This document shows positions 41,591 through 50,663 of a stretch of DNA of 64,000 nucleotides, in pieces. A model generated the notes under the pieces. The model was not told the DNA's origin. It worked only from the letters and a program-made list of their open reading frames with translations, and searched no databases. Position numbers and translations under genes: made by a program. Within the stretch, counting starts at the first letter, position 1, and each line of letters begins with the position of its first letter. The stretch comes from an uncultured Bacteroides sp. (GTDB lineage Bacteria > Bacteroidota > Bacteroidia > Bacteroidales > Bacteroidaceae): contig USLU01000013.1 of assembly GCA_900555635.1 (NCBI GenBank), positions 39,735-103,734 on the forward strand. Reading direction: 5' to 3'.

Positions 41591-42109
41591 ATGATGAGAA
41601 AGACTGTTTTATTAATGTTTCTGCTGTTAGCCGTAGGCGTCACAGCAAATGCGCAAAAGTTTGCTTTGATCGACATGGAATATATCCTGAAGAATATTCC
41701 TGCGTATGATCGGGCAAATGAAGAACTGGCTCAAGCTTCCAAGAAATGGCAAAGCGAAGTTGAAAAACTTGCTGAAGAAGCTAAGACTATGTACAAGAAC
41801 TATCAATCTCAGGTAGCATCTCTTTCTGATGTACAAAGAGGAAAGAAAGAGGAAGAGATTGTTGCGAAAGAAAAATCTGTATCCGATCTGCGTCGTCAAT
41901 ACTTCGGTCCGGAAGGTGAATTATATAAAAAGCGTGAAAGCTTGATCCAACCTATTCAGGATGAAATATACGATGTAGTGAAAGAGATTGCAACTGAAAA
42001 AGGGTATGCTGTAGTCGCTGACCGCGCTTCTGCCTCAAGCATAATTTTTGCATCTCCAAGTATAGATATCAGCAATGAAGTACTTGCCAGATTAGGATAT
42101 TCAAATTAA
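41591..42109 (+). CDS. OmpH/Skp-family periplasmic chaperone (first copy)
   Basis: A 172-residue protein with a signal peptide (to about residue 21) and a long coiled coil (about 40-120, YDRANEELAQASKKWQSEVEKLAEEAKTMYKNYQ), the architecture of Skp, which holds unfolded outer-membrane proteins for BamA. It begins KFALIDMEYILKNIPAYDRA after cleavage. It starts 25 bases after bamA. Two adjacent ATGs are possible starts. Confidence 0.92.
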   Translation: MMRKTVLLMFLLLAVGVTANAQKFALIDMEYILKNIPAYDRANEELAQASKKWQSEVEKLAEEAKTMYKNYQSQVASLSDVQRGKKEEEIVAKEKSVSDLRRQYFGPEGELYKKRESLIQPIQDEIYDVVKEIATEKGYAVVADRASASSIIFASPSIDISNEVLARLGYSN

Positions 42110-42162
42110 TTTCATACATTTGCACCGTAACAGAATAATCATTCAAATAAATAATAAACATT

Positions 42163-42669
42163 ATGCTTAAAAAAATCGCACTATTCGTAATTATGTTTGT
42201 TCTCCCTCTGGGAGCTATGGCACAAGCAAAATTTGCTCACATGAATTCTCAAGAAGTAATCTCTGTTATGCCTGAATTTACTAAAGCGCAAGCTGATTTG
42301 GACGCCATGTCTAAAAAATATCAGGAAGAGATGCAACGCACTCAAGAAGAATTCAACAAGAAGTATCAGGAATTTATTGCTCAACAAGATTCTTTGCCGA
42401 AAAATATTTCTGAAAGACGCCAGAAAGAATTGAACGATATGGCTCAACGCCAAGAACAGTTCCAACAGGAAGCCTATCAGGCAATGCAAAAAGCACAGCA
42501 AGATGCTATGACTCCTATCTACAAGAAATTGGATGAAGCTATTCAGGCTGTGGGTAAGACTGAAGGTGTAGTTTACATCTTTGACTTAGCTCGTACTCCG
42601 ATACCTTTCGTAAGTGCACAAAGTACTGATGTGACTGCAAAAGTCAAAACTCAGTTAGGTATCAAATAA
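42163..42669 (+). CDS. OmpH/Skp-family periplasmic chaperone (second copy)
   Basis: A 168-residue paralogue of the preceding gene with signal peptide (MLKKIALFVIMFVLPLGAMA), mature start KFAHMNSQEVISVMPEFTKA and a Gln/Glu/Lys-rich coiled coil (about 45-125). It is 53 bases downstream of the first copy and ends just before a strong terminator. Tandem skp genes are the rule in this phylum. Confidence 0.92.
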   Translation: MLKKIALFVIMFVLPLGAMAQAKFAHMNSQEVISVMPEFTKAQADLDAMSKKYQEEMQRTQEEFNKKYQEFIAQQDSLPKNISERRQKELNDMAQRQEQFQQEAYQAMQKAQQDAMTPIYKKLDEAIQAVGKTEGVVYIFDLARTPIPFVSAQSTDVTAKVKTQLGIK

Positions 42670-42691
42670 GAAACCACTTAAAGTGATAAAT

Positions 42692-42726
42692 AGAAAGGCA
42701 CGGACCCAAAAAGTCCGTGCCTTTCT
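42692..42726 (+). terminator. Terminator of the DUF6242-uppS-bamA-skp run
   Basis: AGAAAGGCACGGAC (42692-42705) pairs perfectly with GTCCGTGCCTTTCT (42713-42726), 14 bp, loop CCAAAAA, followed by ATTTATATT. Confidence 0.85.
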
Positions 42727-42834
42727 ATTTATATTATCCTATTCCTTTTCTTTATCTTCAGTTAAAATCGAAGATAAGCTGCACCTCTGCATAAAAAACG
42801 AACAAGTTCATTTTATTCTGCCCTCGGTTTGCAC

Positions 42835-42842
42835 TATCTTTG
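42835..42842 (+). promoter_or_regulatory. -7 promoter element of murI
   Basis: TATCTTTG, exact TAnnTTTG match, 23 bases before the chosen murI start; supports the short start at 42866. Confidence 0.65.
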
Positions 42843-42865
42843 CAGAGTACAATTCATTTAGAAGT

Positions 42866-43711
42866 ATGAAACAAACATTACCTTCTGCCCCAGGTCCCAT
42901 CGGAGTATTTGACTCCGGTTACGGTGGTCTGACTATTTTGAGTAAGATACGGGAAGCATTGCCTCAATATGACTACATATACTTGGGGGATAATGCACGT
43001 ACTCCGTATGGTACACGCTCTTTCGATATAGTATATGAATTCACATTGCAGGCAGTTACCAAATTATTTGAAATGGGTTGCCACCTTGTTATCTTGGCTT
43101 GCAATACAGCTTCGGCTAAAGCACTACGAAGTATCCAGATGAATGACCTCCCCCGGCTTGACCCGACGCGTCGTGTACTTGGCGTTATCCGACCTACGGT
43201 AGAATGCATCGGCAGCATTACCCAAAATCGCCATATCGGTGTCCTTGCTACGGCAGGTACTATTAAGTCAGAATCTTATCCACTAGAAATACACAAGCTC
43301 TTTCCCGATATACAAGTTAGTGGAGAAGCTTGCCCTATGTGGGTACCGCTCGTTGAGAACAACGAAGCAGAGAGTGAAGGTACAGATTATTTCATCCGAA
43401 AATACATTAACGAACTACTTGCCAAAGATAAGCAAATAGATACAGTAATTCTAGGGTGCACTCATTATCCGCTTTTACTTCCTAAGATACAGCAATATAT
43501 GCCCGACGGCATCACTACTGTAACACAAGGCGAATTAGTTGCGGATAGCTTGAAAGACTACCTGGAACGTCATCCGGAGATTGCCTCCAAATGCACTCAA
43601 AACGGCAAGTGTATATACTGTACTACTGAGGCTGAAGATAAATTCATCGAATCGGCTTCTACTTTCCTAAATGAAGAAATTACGGTAAAACGAATCACAT
43701 TGGAAGAATAG
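42866..43711 (+). CDS. murI: Glutamate racemase
   Basis: A 281-residue enzyme that supplies D-glutamate for peptidoglycan. The start MKQTLPSAPGPIGVFDSGYGGLTILSKI, the first catalytic cysteine in LVILACNTASAKALR (about 77-91) and the second in VILGCTHYPLLLPKI (about 195-209) are clear. The open frame extends 61 codons further up, but this part overlaps the preceding terminator and promoter, so the ATG at 42866 is right. Confidence 0.95.
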   Translation: MKQTLPSAPGPIGVFDSGYGGLTILSKIREALPQYDYIYLGDNARTPYGTRSFDIVYEFTLQAVTKLFEMGCHLVILACNTASAKALRSIQMNDLPRLDPTRRVLGVIRPTVECIGSITQNRHIGVLATAGTIKSESYPLEIHKLFPDIQVSGEACPMWVPLVENNEAESEGTDYFIRKYINELLAKDKQIDTVILGCTHYPLLLPKIQQYMPDGITTVTQGELVADSLKDYLERHPEIASKCTQNGKCIYCTTEAEDKFIESASTFLNEEITVKRITLEE

Positions 43712-43975
43712 TATCTAACTGGACAAACTTGGGTCCAATAAACGAGCAACAGCAGATAAGAAATGTCTTTCCCCATTTATCATTTTGACATTTTGTATTT
43801 TCTAGATGCACGAGAATCGCGTATTTTCGCCCCACTACCCGCACGAAAAGAAATACACAAGTGCAAAACCGTAAATATCAGATTATAAAGCATATACAAC
43901 AACACAACGCTTGCTAATAAATTAAAATTATGCTTTGAGAAGCCTTGAAAAGAAAAAAAGTAATATCAAAAGAAT

Positions 43976-44041
43976 GTTTTACTAAAAGGTAGTAACCGTT
44001 TTAGTAAAAAGATGTAGCTGTTTTAGTAAAAAGGTGTAGCT
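43976..44041. repeat. Three tandem 22-bp repeats
   Basis: Units at 43976-43997, 43998-44019 and 44020-44041. Units 2 and 3 read GTTTTAGTAAAAAGRTGTAG then CT (one difference, R = A or G); unit 1 is diverged (GTTTTACTAAAAGG start). Each contains a small TTTTAGTAAAA near-palindrome. Too few and with no spacers to be a CRISPR. Confidence 0.85.
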
Positions 44042-44446
44042 ATTTTTTGTATAAAGAGCCTAGAAACCGGAACAATATACAGAAAGAACGTATTTTTATA
44101 GCTTAATTATTCATAATATTTTCCAGATTCACCTTTTATTAATCTGGACGAGATAGGATAACAAACAAAAATACCACATTATGACAACATTAAAAGCATA
44201 ATAACTCCTTTTTGACAGAACAACTGGCATGTTCATCGGGATACATACATAGTGGACGTTTTGCTACGCATCTTCTTTCTGAGATAATTTTTGCGAGAAT
44301 TTACTTGTAGAAGACACGTTCGAAAACGTCTTTAAAATATGCCCGCCTCCGTATCTTTGTAGGTATAGAAACCATGCAAAGAGAATGATTTGTATTCAAT
44401 CCATACGAATTTCATAGAATAAAATAGTCAATTCAAAACAAAGTGT

Positions 44447-44454
44447 TATATTTG
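44447..44454 (+). promoter_or_regulatory. -7 promoter element of the DUF2007 gene
   Basis: TATATTTG, 30 bases before the start at 44485; a second TATCTTTG lies at 44352-44359. Confidence 0.5.
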
Positions 44455-44484
44455 TCATACAAAAACCTTTAAATTCATACGATT

Positions 44485-44721
44485 ATGGAAGAAGATAAGA
44501 CGAAACTCGTTGAAGTATTTACAGGTTCGCTTTGGGAAGCCGAATTAGTAAAGACCATGCTTGGAGACAATGACGTTGAAGCGGTGCTAAAGGATGCATT
44601 ACAGCCCAATCTCACCGTATCGGCCATAGCCGTTGTTGTAGCTGTACTCGTTAACGAGAAGGATTATGAACCCGCCATGGAAGTAGTTCGGGCATACGAA
44701 AAGAATACAAACGGAGATTAG
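44485..44721 (+). CDS. DUF2007-domain protein
   Basis: A 78-residue protein matching the small ferredoxin-like DUF2007 fold: KLVEVFTGSLWEAELVKTMLGDNDVEAVLKD and a C-terminal VLVNEKDYEPAMEVVRAYEK. The family is annotated as putative signal-transducing, with no proven function. It ends 30 bases before proB and is probably co-transcribed with it. Confidence 0.85.
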   Translation: MEEDKTKLVEVFTGSLWEAELVKTMLGDNDVEAVLKDALQPNLTVSAIAVVVAVLVNEKDYEPAMEVVRAYEKNTNGD

Positions 44722-44751
44722 AGATTGCTCTATCCCCGAACAATCACATAT

Positions 44752-45831
44752 ATGGAACAACAATTTACGAGAATTGCTGTCAAGATAGGCAGCAATGTAT
44801 TGACACGCCGTGACGGCACATTGGACGTAACACGCATGTCCGCCCTTGTAGATCAGATTGCCGAACTGCATAGAGCAGGCGTAGAAATAATTCTCGTTTC
44901 CTCCGGAGCTGTAGCATCGGGGCGAAGCGAAGTGCATCCCACCAAAAAGCTGGATAGTGTAGACCAACGCCAGCTTTTCTCCGCTGTGGGACAAGCCAAA
45001 CTTATCAACCGATATTATGAACTATTTCGCGAACACAACATCCCCGTAGGACAAGTGCTCACCATGAAGGAGAATTTCAGCACACGCCGGCATTATCTCA
45101 ATCAAAAGAATTGCATGACTGTGATGCTTGAAAATGGTGTTATCCCGATTGTCAACGAAAACGATACTATCTCCGTTAGTGAACTGATGTTTACTGATAA
45201 CGACGAACTATCAGGACTTATTGCCTCCATGATGGATGCACAGGCTTTAATCATTCTCAGTAATATCGACGGCATATACAATGGTTCTCCTGACGACCCA
45301 TCTTCAGAAGTAATCCGCGAGATAGGACAAGGCAAAGACCTCTCCTCTTATATACAAACCTCCAAATCGAGCTTCGGACGAGGTGGCATGCTGACCAAGA
45401 CTAACATTGCCCGCAAAGTAGCGGATGAAGGCATCACCGTTATCATAGCCAATGGCAAACGGGATAATATCCTTGTAGAAATCCTTAGAAATGAAGAAGT
45501 AAAATACACCCGTTTCATTCCATCCGACGAACCGGTATCAAGCGTAAAGAAGTGGATTGCACATAGCGAAGGTTTTGCCAAAGGCGAATTGCACATCAAT
45601 GAGCAAGCTACGCAAATAATAGCTTCCGATAAAGCTGTAAGCATCTTACCGGTAGGTATCACGGCCATTGAAGGCGAATTTGAAAAGGACGATATTGTAC
45701 GTATCATCGATTTTGAAGGAAACCCTATAGGTGTAGGAAAAGTTAACTGCGATTCCACACAAGCACGCGAAGCAATGGGGAAACACGGCAAAAAGGCAGT
45801 AGTACATTACGATTACCTATATATAGAATAG
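44752..45831 (+). CDS. proB: Glutamate 5-kinase
   Basis: A 359-residue amino-acid kinase that phosphorylates glutamate in proline synthesis. Motifs include RIAVKIGSNVLTRRDG at the N-terminus, EIILVSSGAVASGRSE (about 46-61), PIVNENDTISVSELMFTDNDELSGLIA (about 135-161), and the ATP region SSFGRGGMLTKTNIARKVADEG. A C-terminal PUA domain is present (about 275-355). I use the ATG at 44752; the frame is open nine codons further to a TTG. proA follows after 114 bases. Confidence 0.94.
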   Translation: MEQQFTRIAVKIGSNVLTRRDGTLDVTRMSALVDQIAELHRAGVEIILVSSGAVASGRSEVHPTKKLDSVDQRQLFSAVGQAKLINRYYELFREHNIPVGQVLTMKENFSTRRHYLNQKNCMTVMLENGVIPIVNENDTISVSELMFTDNDELSGLIASMMDAQALIILSNIDGIYNGSPDDPSSEVIREIGQGKDLSSYIQTSKSSFGRGGMLTKTNIARKVADEGITVIIANGKRDNILVEILRNEEVKYTRFIPSDEPVSSVKKWIAHSEGFAKGELHINEQATQIIASDKAVSILPVGITAIEGEFEKDDIVRIIDFEGNPIGVGKVNCDSTQAREAMGKHGKKAVVHYDYLYIE

Positions 45832-45906
45832 TTTGTCGCCAATTACATTCACTTTTTACACATGCAATAAATCTATTTATTACATGAGTTTACTAATTTA
45901 TATTGT

Positions 45907-45914
45907 TACCTTTG
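45907..45914 (+). promoter_or_regulatory. -7 promoter element of proA
   Basis: TACCTTTG, exact TAnnTTTG match, 31 bases before the ATG at 45946 and 19 before the ATG at 45934. Confidence 0.55.
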
Positions 45915-45945
45915 CCCGACAATCAACTTATAAATGATAGCAAAA

Positions 45946-47193
45946 ATGGACTTACACAAAACATTTGTCGCCGTACAAGATGCAAGCCGCAAACTTTTGA
46001 TGTTGAGTGACAACGAAATCAATCAGGTATTACTGGCAGTTGCGGATGCCGCCATTGAAAAGACTGCCGTCATTCTGAGTGAGAATCAGAGAGACTTAAA
46101 TCGCATGGATCCTTCCGATCCTAAATATGACCGCCTTAAATTGACGGAAGCCCGTCTGCAAGACATAGCCGCTGATATACGTAAAGTAGCTACACTCCCA
46201 TCACCACTGGGACGGATTTTAAAAGAGAATGTACTTCCCAACGGATTAAAGATAAAGAGAGTCAGTGTACCTTTCGGTGTAATTGGTATCATCTATGAAG
46301 CTCGTCCCAATGTCAGTTTCGATGTATTCTCGCTCTGCTTCAAAAGTGGCAATGCCTGTATTCTGAAAGGTGGTAGCGATGCAGACTATTCCAATCGGGC
46401 TATCATCAGGATCATACACGAGGTACTTCAACGCTTCGGAGTAGATCCCCATATCGTAGAATTACTTCCTGCCGACCGTGAAGCAACCACTGAATTGCTA
46501 CACGCCAATGGTTACGTAGATTTAATCATTCCACGCGGCAGCAGTAGCCTCATCAATTTTGTACGGCAAAATGCTACTATTCCGGTTATTGAAACAGGCG
46601 CAGGAGTTTGTCATGCGTACTTCGACCGTTATGGTGACGTAAATATTGGTGCTTCCATCATTAATAATGCAAAGACACGCCGTGTTAGTGTTTGCAATGC
46701 TTTGGATTGTCTTATAATCGACATGGATTGTCTGGCCGATTTGCCCGATCTATGCCTCCCGCTACATCTAAGCAACGTAGTAATATACGCCGACCAACCG
46801 GCATATAACGCCTTACAAGGCAAATATCCTACCGAATTATTGCACCTTGCCACTGAAGATAGTTACGGCAAAGAGTTTCTGGATTACAAAATGTCCATTA
46901 AGACCGTGATGTCTATGCAAGAAGCGATGGGACACATCCGTCAGCACAGTTCCAAACACAGTGAATGCATCATTACCTCAGACAAGGAACGTGCTGAATG
47001 GTTCTGCCGTGAAGTAGATGCTGCTTGCGTATATGTCAATGCGCCTACTTCCTTTACGGATGGAGCCCAGTTCGGATTGGGTGCCGAAATCGGTATCAGC
47101 ACACAGAAACTGCACGCCCGTGGTCCAATGGCACTCGAAGAAATCACCACATATAAGTGGATAGTGGAGGGAACAGGACAAACGAGGAAATAA
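45946..47193 (+). CDS. proA: Gamma-glutamyl phosphate reductase
   Basis: A 415-residue NADPH-dependent enzyme that reduces glutamyl phosphate to the semialdehyde, the second step of proline synthesis. Visible: SVPFGVIGIIYEARPNVSFDVFSLCFKSGNACILKGG (about 105-140), DLIIPRGSSSLINFV (about 185-199), the catalytic-cysteine region VIETGAGVCHAYFD, and the signature VCNALDCLIIDMDCLADL. Two ATGs four codons apart are possible; I use the second (MDLHKTF). The gene is convergent with the porin, three bases apart. Confidence 0.95.
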   Translation: MDLHKTFVAVQDASRKLLMLSDNEINQVLLAVADAAIEKTAVILSENQRDLNRMDPSDPKYDRLKLTEARLQDIAADIRKVATLPSPLGRILKENVLPNGLKIKRVSVPFGVIGIIYEARPNVSFDVFSLCFKSGNACILKGGSDADYSNRAIIRIIHEVLQRFGVDPHIVELLPADREATTELLHANGYVDLIIPRGSSSLINFVRQNATIPVIETGAGVCHAYFDRYGDVNIGASIINNAKTRRVSVCNALDCLIIDMDCLADLPDLCLPLHLSNVVIYADQPAYNALQGKYPTELLHLATEDSYGKEFLDYKMSIKTVMSMQEAMGHIRQHSSKHSECIITSDKERAEWFCREVDAACVYVNAPTSFTDGAQFGLGAEIGISTQKLHARGPMALEEITTYKWIVEGTGQTRK

Positions 47194-47196
47194 CTT

Positions 47197-48378
47197 TCAA
47201 AACACCGGTATCGTATATACCAGTCCCAATGAGATACGTTGCGAACTATAGTCTTCCGCACCAAGATCTTTAGCACGTTTGGTCAAGCCATGGTTCTTAT
47301 GTAAAAGATGAAGGAAGATGAGTAGTTCGCTGTTTTTCATTGGGAAATATTCAGCACACGCCTGTACATTCCAAGTACGGCGATAAAGCCCTTTCTCATA
47401 AGGCCCATTTGCCTTATAGACACTGCCTGTTTCATAAGCACCTTTCATATACACATTCCATTGGGGATGAATGCGGTAATCGAAATTGGCTATTGCAGTG
47501 AGATAAGAGACATGTTGAGCAGTGACGGCTCCTTCGGAACGGTTGGCTGAAAGTTCACTAACAAGCCCTTTACTGTCTATACCTTCCCGTGAGTACATAA
47601 AGTCTACGTAAGCCACTACGGGACCTTTTTCCCATACATTTCCGGCAGTGAAGTAGAATATATTCCTTTTTTCAGCAAGCTGTCCCCAAGAAACAGAATA
47701 ACGTAAGTTCAAGCCACGGTCAAAGAAATAGCCGTCCCAATTGGCTGTAGAGAGCATAGGTACACGCACTTTACCCACTCCCTCCGGTCGACCATAAAGG
47801 AAAGTTTCATCCTCATCACCGCTACGGTTGTTCACTACCTGCAAGTTCAGTTGCTGCGTCGGCGACAGCTGGATAGCTCCGTTTACACCGGCCTGATAGC
47901 AAGCCACATTATTATTGAAATCACTGAATTCACGCACTTTAATAGCATTCACCCAATATTCGTACCCTCCCAACTGAATAGCTTGCTTTCCTACGGTCAG
48001 CGTAAAACGTTTGTTCATGTTCCAATTTACCAGAGCACACTCCACAGAAGACGACACATTATCCAGCACATGTGGATTACTGTATTTATTGTAAGATTGG
48101 CGGAAGTGGTAAGAAAAGTCCTTACCGAAGGAGCCTAAAATCTCCAGACGAACGGCATTAATCTTAAAAGCAGCTTCATCCAATTTACCATCAGTAAGAT
48201 AGGCGGCAGCCGAAGTATAAAATTGAAGATTCATACTACTGGAGGCTATAGATTTACCATCTTTTGTAACACGTTCCAGCAATGTTCTCCCTTCTTCAGG
48301 GTGTATCAGCGGCTCTTGCGCCATAGTAGTTATCACTCCTCCAGTCAGCAGAGCGGCAAGAAGAATCGTCTTTCTCAT
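47197..48378 (-). CDS. Phosphate-selective-porin-like outer-membrane protein
   Basis: A 393-residue exported barrel protein: signal peptide MRKTILLAALLTGGVITTMAQ, then alternating beta strands with conserved porin O/P-type stretches (AVRLEILGSFGKDFSYHFRQSYNK, RFTLTVGKQAIQLGGYEYWV, GLNLRYSVSWGQL) and a C-terminal LGLVYTIPVF. It resembles the OprO/OprP family as seen in Bacteroides. I place the start at the ATG at 48378; the frame continues upstream without a signal peptide. A TATCTTTG promoter element lies 27 bases before it. Substrate unknown. Confidence 0.82.
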   Translation of the reverse strand: MRKTILLAALLTGGVITTMAQEPLIHPEEGRTLLERVTKDGKSIASSSMNLQFYTSAAAYLTDGKLDEAAFKINAVRLEILGSFGKDFSYHFRQSYNKYSNPHVLDNVSSSVECALVNWNMNKRFTLTVGKQAIQLGGYEYWVNAIKVREFSDFNNNVACYQAGVNGAIQLSPTQQLNLQVVNNRSGDEDETFLYGRPEGVGKVRVPMLSTANWDGYFFDRGLNLRYSVSWGQLAEKRNIFYFTAGNVWEKGPVVAYVDFMYSREGIDSKGLVSELSANRSEGAVTAQHVSYLTAIANFDYRIHPQWNVYMKGAYETGSVYKANGPYEKGLYRRTWNVQACAEYFPMKNSELLIFLHLLHKNHGLTKRAKDLGAEDYSSQRISLGLVYTIPVF

Positions 48379-48404
48379 ATTCACATGTATTAGATTTATG
48401 GCGT

Positions 48405-48480
48405 CAAAGATAATGCAAACTGAAAGCAGAAGCAAATTTATTTGTATTTCACATTTAATCTTTATCTTTGTCACAGTATA
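48405..48480. promoter_or_regulatory. Divergent promoters for the porin and the succinylornithine carbamoyltransferase
   Basis: Minus strand: TATCTTTG (48405-48412) faces the porin. Plus strand: TATCTTTG (48473-48480) faces the gene starting at 48504. Both match TAnnTTTG exactly. Confidence 0.6.
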
Positions 48481-48503
48481 GATACACTAAAAGAACAGTG
48501 AAT

Positions 48504-49460
48504 ATGAAGAAATTTACTTGCGTGCAGGACATCGGCAACCTGAAGTCTGCACTGGACGAAGCATTCGAGATCAAGAAAGACCGTTTCAAATATGTGGAAC
48601 TGGGACGTAACAAGACGTTGATGATGATTTTTTTCAACTCCAGTTTACGTACCCGCCTCAGCACCCAAAAAGCTGCTTTGAATCTGGGTATGAACGTAAT
48701 GGTACTCGATATCAACCAGGGTGCCTGGAAATTGGAAACCGAACGTGGTGTCATCATGGACGGTGACAAGCCTGAGCATCTATTAGAGGCAATCCCCGTG
48801 ATGGGTTGCTATTGTGATGTAATCGGTGTACGTTCTTTTGCACGTTTTGAAAATAAAGAATATGATTACAATGAAGTAATACTGAACCAATTCATTCAAT
48901 ATTCCGGACGTCCGGTATTCTCAATGGAAGCGGCTACACGCCATCCGCTACAAAGCTTTGCCGACCTCATTACAATTGAGGAATACAAAAAAACGCCACG
49001 ACCCAAAGTTGTAATGACTTGGGCACCACATCCACGTGCATTACCGCAAGCTGTTCCAAACTCATTTGCCGAATGGATGAATGCAACGGATTATGATTTC
49101 GTGATTACGCATCCCGAAGGCTATGAACTCGATCCGAAGTTCGTGGGAAATGCCCGTGTAGAATACGATCAAATGAAAGCTTTTGAAGGTGCAGACTTTA
49201 TTTATGCCAAGAACTGGGCTGCTTATACCGGTGACAATTATGGACAAATTCTGAGTAAAGACCGCGAATGGACTGTAAGCGATCGTCAAATGGCAGTGAC
49301 CAATAATGCATACTTTATGCATTGCCTGCCGGTACGACGTAATATGATTGTGACGGACGATGTAATCGAAAGCCCGCAATCCATTGTAATTCCTGAAGCT
49401 GCCAACCGCGAGATATCTGCAACAGTAGTACTGAAACAATTAATCGAAGGTTTGAAATAA
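48504..49460 (+). CDS. argF': N-succinylornithine carbamoyltransferase
   Basis: A 318-residue carbamoyltransferase that makes N-succinylcitrulline from N-succinylornithine and carbamoyl phosphate. The carbamoyl-phosphate loop reads FNSSLRTRLSTQ (about 44-55) instead of the classic STRTR, as in the acyl-ornithine subfamily; HPLQSFADL (about 147-155) and HCLPVRRN (about 273-280) are present. Residue 90 is Pro (DGDKPEHLLEA), the residue reported to set succinyl over acetyl specificity (Glu in the acetyl enzyme of Xanthomonas). The start at 48504 gives MKKFTCVQDI; the frame is open 12 codons above. Confidence 0.93.
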   Translation: MKKFTCVQDIGNLKSALDEAFEIKKDRFKYVELGRNKTLMMIFFNSSLRTRLSTQKAALNLGMNVMVLDINQGAWKLETERGVIMDGDKPEHLLEAIPVMGCYCDVIGVRSFARFENKEYDYNEVILNQFIQYSGRPVFSMEAATRHPLQSFADLITIEEYKKTPRPKVVMTWAPHPRALPQAVPNSFAEWMNATDYDFVITHPEGYELDPKFVGNARVEYDQMKAFEGADFIYAKNWAAYTGDNYGQILSKDREWTVSDRQMAVTNNAYFMHCLPVRRNMIVTDDVIESPQSIVIPEAANREISATVVLKQLIEGLK

Positions 49461-49556
49461 TTTTGTAATGCATCAAGCCGCCGGACAAAGGAAATATTAT
49501 GATTCTCTATAATAATGCAACCTTTTCCCGGCGGTTTTTCTATATTTACAAATAGG

Positions 49557-49955
49557 TTATTTATTCGTATCCTTACCAGCTTCCTGCCAAGCATTAAAGC
49601 CCTTATCAAGGTCATATACTTTATATCCTTTTTCACTAAGAATGGCGGCAGCTTTTTTACTACGTTTACCACTACGGCAATAAACAGCAACCGGTTTATC
49701 TTTCTGTAAAGTAGAATCGGCAATTGCCTCGAACTCCTTATCTAATACATTTATATTGACACTGCCGGGAATATGCCCTTCGGAGTATTCTGCTAGCGTA
49801 CGGACATCCAAGCGCTGTATCTCAGGATTGGATATCAGAGTAGCAAACTCATCTACCGGCACAGACTTAAAGTTCCCCGCTTTTTGCTGGCAAGAGAAAA
49901 GGGCGGAAAAGAAAAGGCAGATACTTGCAAATAACGTTTTCATAAGGCATTTCAT
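49557..49955 (-). CDS. Rhodanese-like lipoprotein
   Basis: A 132-residue exported protein: lipoprotein-like signal MKCLMKTLFASICLFFSALFSC (Cys22 probable lipid site) and a rhodanese domain (about 35-130) with VRTLAEYSEGHIPGSVNI and the active-site loop PVAVYCRSGKRSKKAA (catalytic Cys about 91). Periplasmic rhodaneses can act as sulfurtransferases, but the substrate is unknown. Its start overlaps the stop of the NigD-like gene by four bases, so the two are coupled. Confidence 0.9.
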   Translation of the reverse strand: MKCLMKTLFASICLFFSALFSCQQKAGNFKSVPVDEFATLISNPEIQRLDVRTLAEYSEGHIPGSVNINVLDKEFEAIADSTLQKDKPVAVYCRSGKRSKKAAAILSEKGYKVYDLDKGFNAWQEAGKDTNK

Positions 49956-50632
49956 TTAGAAGAAGGAATATATTCAAAGTCATAGGTTTCTATCTTACCG
50001 GAATAGGTTAGCAGATTGAAATGAATGGTTACTGACCGGATTCCGTTTACAGCATATTGCTGAAGAGGTACCGAAAGATAAGCTCGCTGAGTATAAGCTT
50101 GCACATCATCCCCCGCATCATGGTATAGGGTCAAATAGACTTCGCTTTTCCCTATTTCAGTATTTGTGATAACTTCATCTTCGATAAAGCCGAACTTATG
50201 CTTTCCATCTTGTGCCTTTACTTCCAAGGTTATATTCAGATAATTCAGCCCCATCCAGATACTAAGTATGTTAGCCGGATCTTTCTTGACACCATCCTTG
50301 AACTTATCAGCAGGCATAGGCAAAGGCGAAACAGCATTCAGCGATGCATACAGTTTCACTCCCTCAGTACCATCGGCAGTCGCTACTTTTCCATAGTTTG
50401 CAACAATCCGAACTGAAGAGTTCGGATTGATATGATTGTTTGAAGCATCCGCCACAACGGAAAAAGTAGCTCCTTCATCCGTCAGAATAGATTCCAAATT
50501 ACCCTCCGCACCGGAGAAAGCAGTCAAATATTCCAGTTTCACGTCCGGATAATGATATTCATCGTCACCGCAAGCTGTAAGCAAACAGATCAATAAAGGC
50601 AAAAAGCACCAATTATACTTAGCTATTGTCAT
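49952..50632 (-). CDS. NigD-like lipoprotein
   Basis: A 226-residue lipoprotein with signal MTIAKYNWCFLPLLICLLTAC (Cys21) and an all-beta body. It matches the NigD-like pattern common in Bacteroides: an N-terminal OB-like domain (GATFSVVADASNNHINPNSSVRIVANYG) and a C-terminal beta domain (LNITLEVKAQDGKHKFGFIEDE, AYTQRAYLSVPLQQYAVNGI, ending YDFEYIPSSK). Function not established. It is followed by a coupled rhodanese gene and preceded 31 bases upstream by an acyltransferase. Confidence 0.8.
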   Translation of the reverse strand: MTIAKYNWCFLPLLICLLTACGDDEYHYPDVKLEYLTAFSGAEGNLESILTDEGATFSVVADASNNHINPNSSVRIVANYGKVATADGTEGVKLYASLNAVSPLPMPADKFKDGVKKDPANILSIWMGLNYLNITLEVKAQDGKHKFGFIEDEVITNTEIGKSEVYLTLYHDAGDDVQAYTQRAYLSVPLQQYAVNGIRSVTIHFNLLTYSGKIETYDFEYIPSSK

Positions 50633-50663
50633 TATCTATATTCTTTATATCTGAATAACTGAC

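Larger units (their letters stand above)
43712..44484. other. Long intergenic region with a triple 22-bp tandem repeat
   Basis: 773 bases with no gene. It contains three tandem 22-bp units at 43976-44041 (see separate entry), two TAnnTTTG elements (44352-44359 and 44447-44454) and AT-rich sequence. No hairpin terminator is obvious after murI. Confidence 0.6.

Noticed and set aside
42683..42865. 61-codon N-terminal extension of murI
   Set aside because: It overlaps the skp terminator hairpin and the murI promoter element; the family starts at the ATG at 42866.
43976..44041. Possible CRISPR array
   Set aside because: Only three units, directly abutting with no spacers, and no cas genes in the window.
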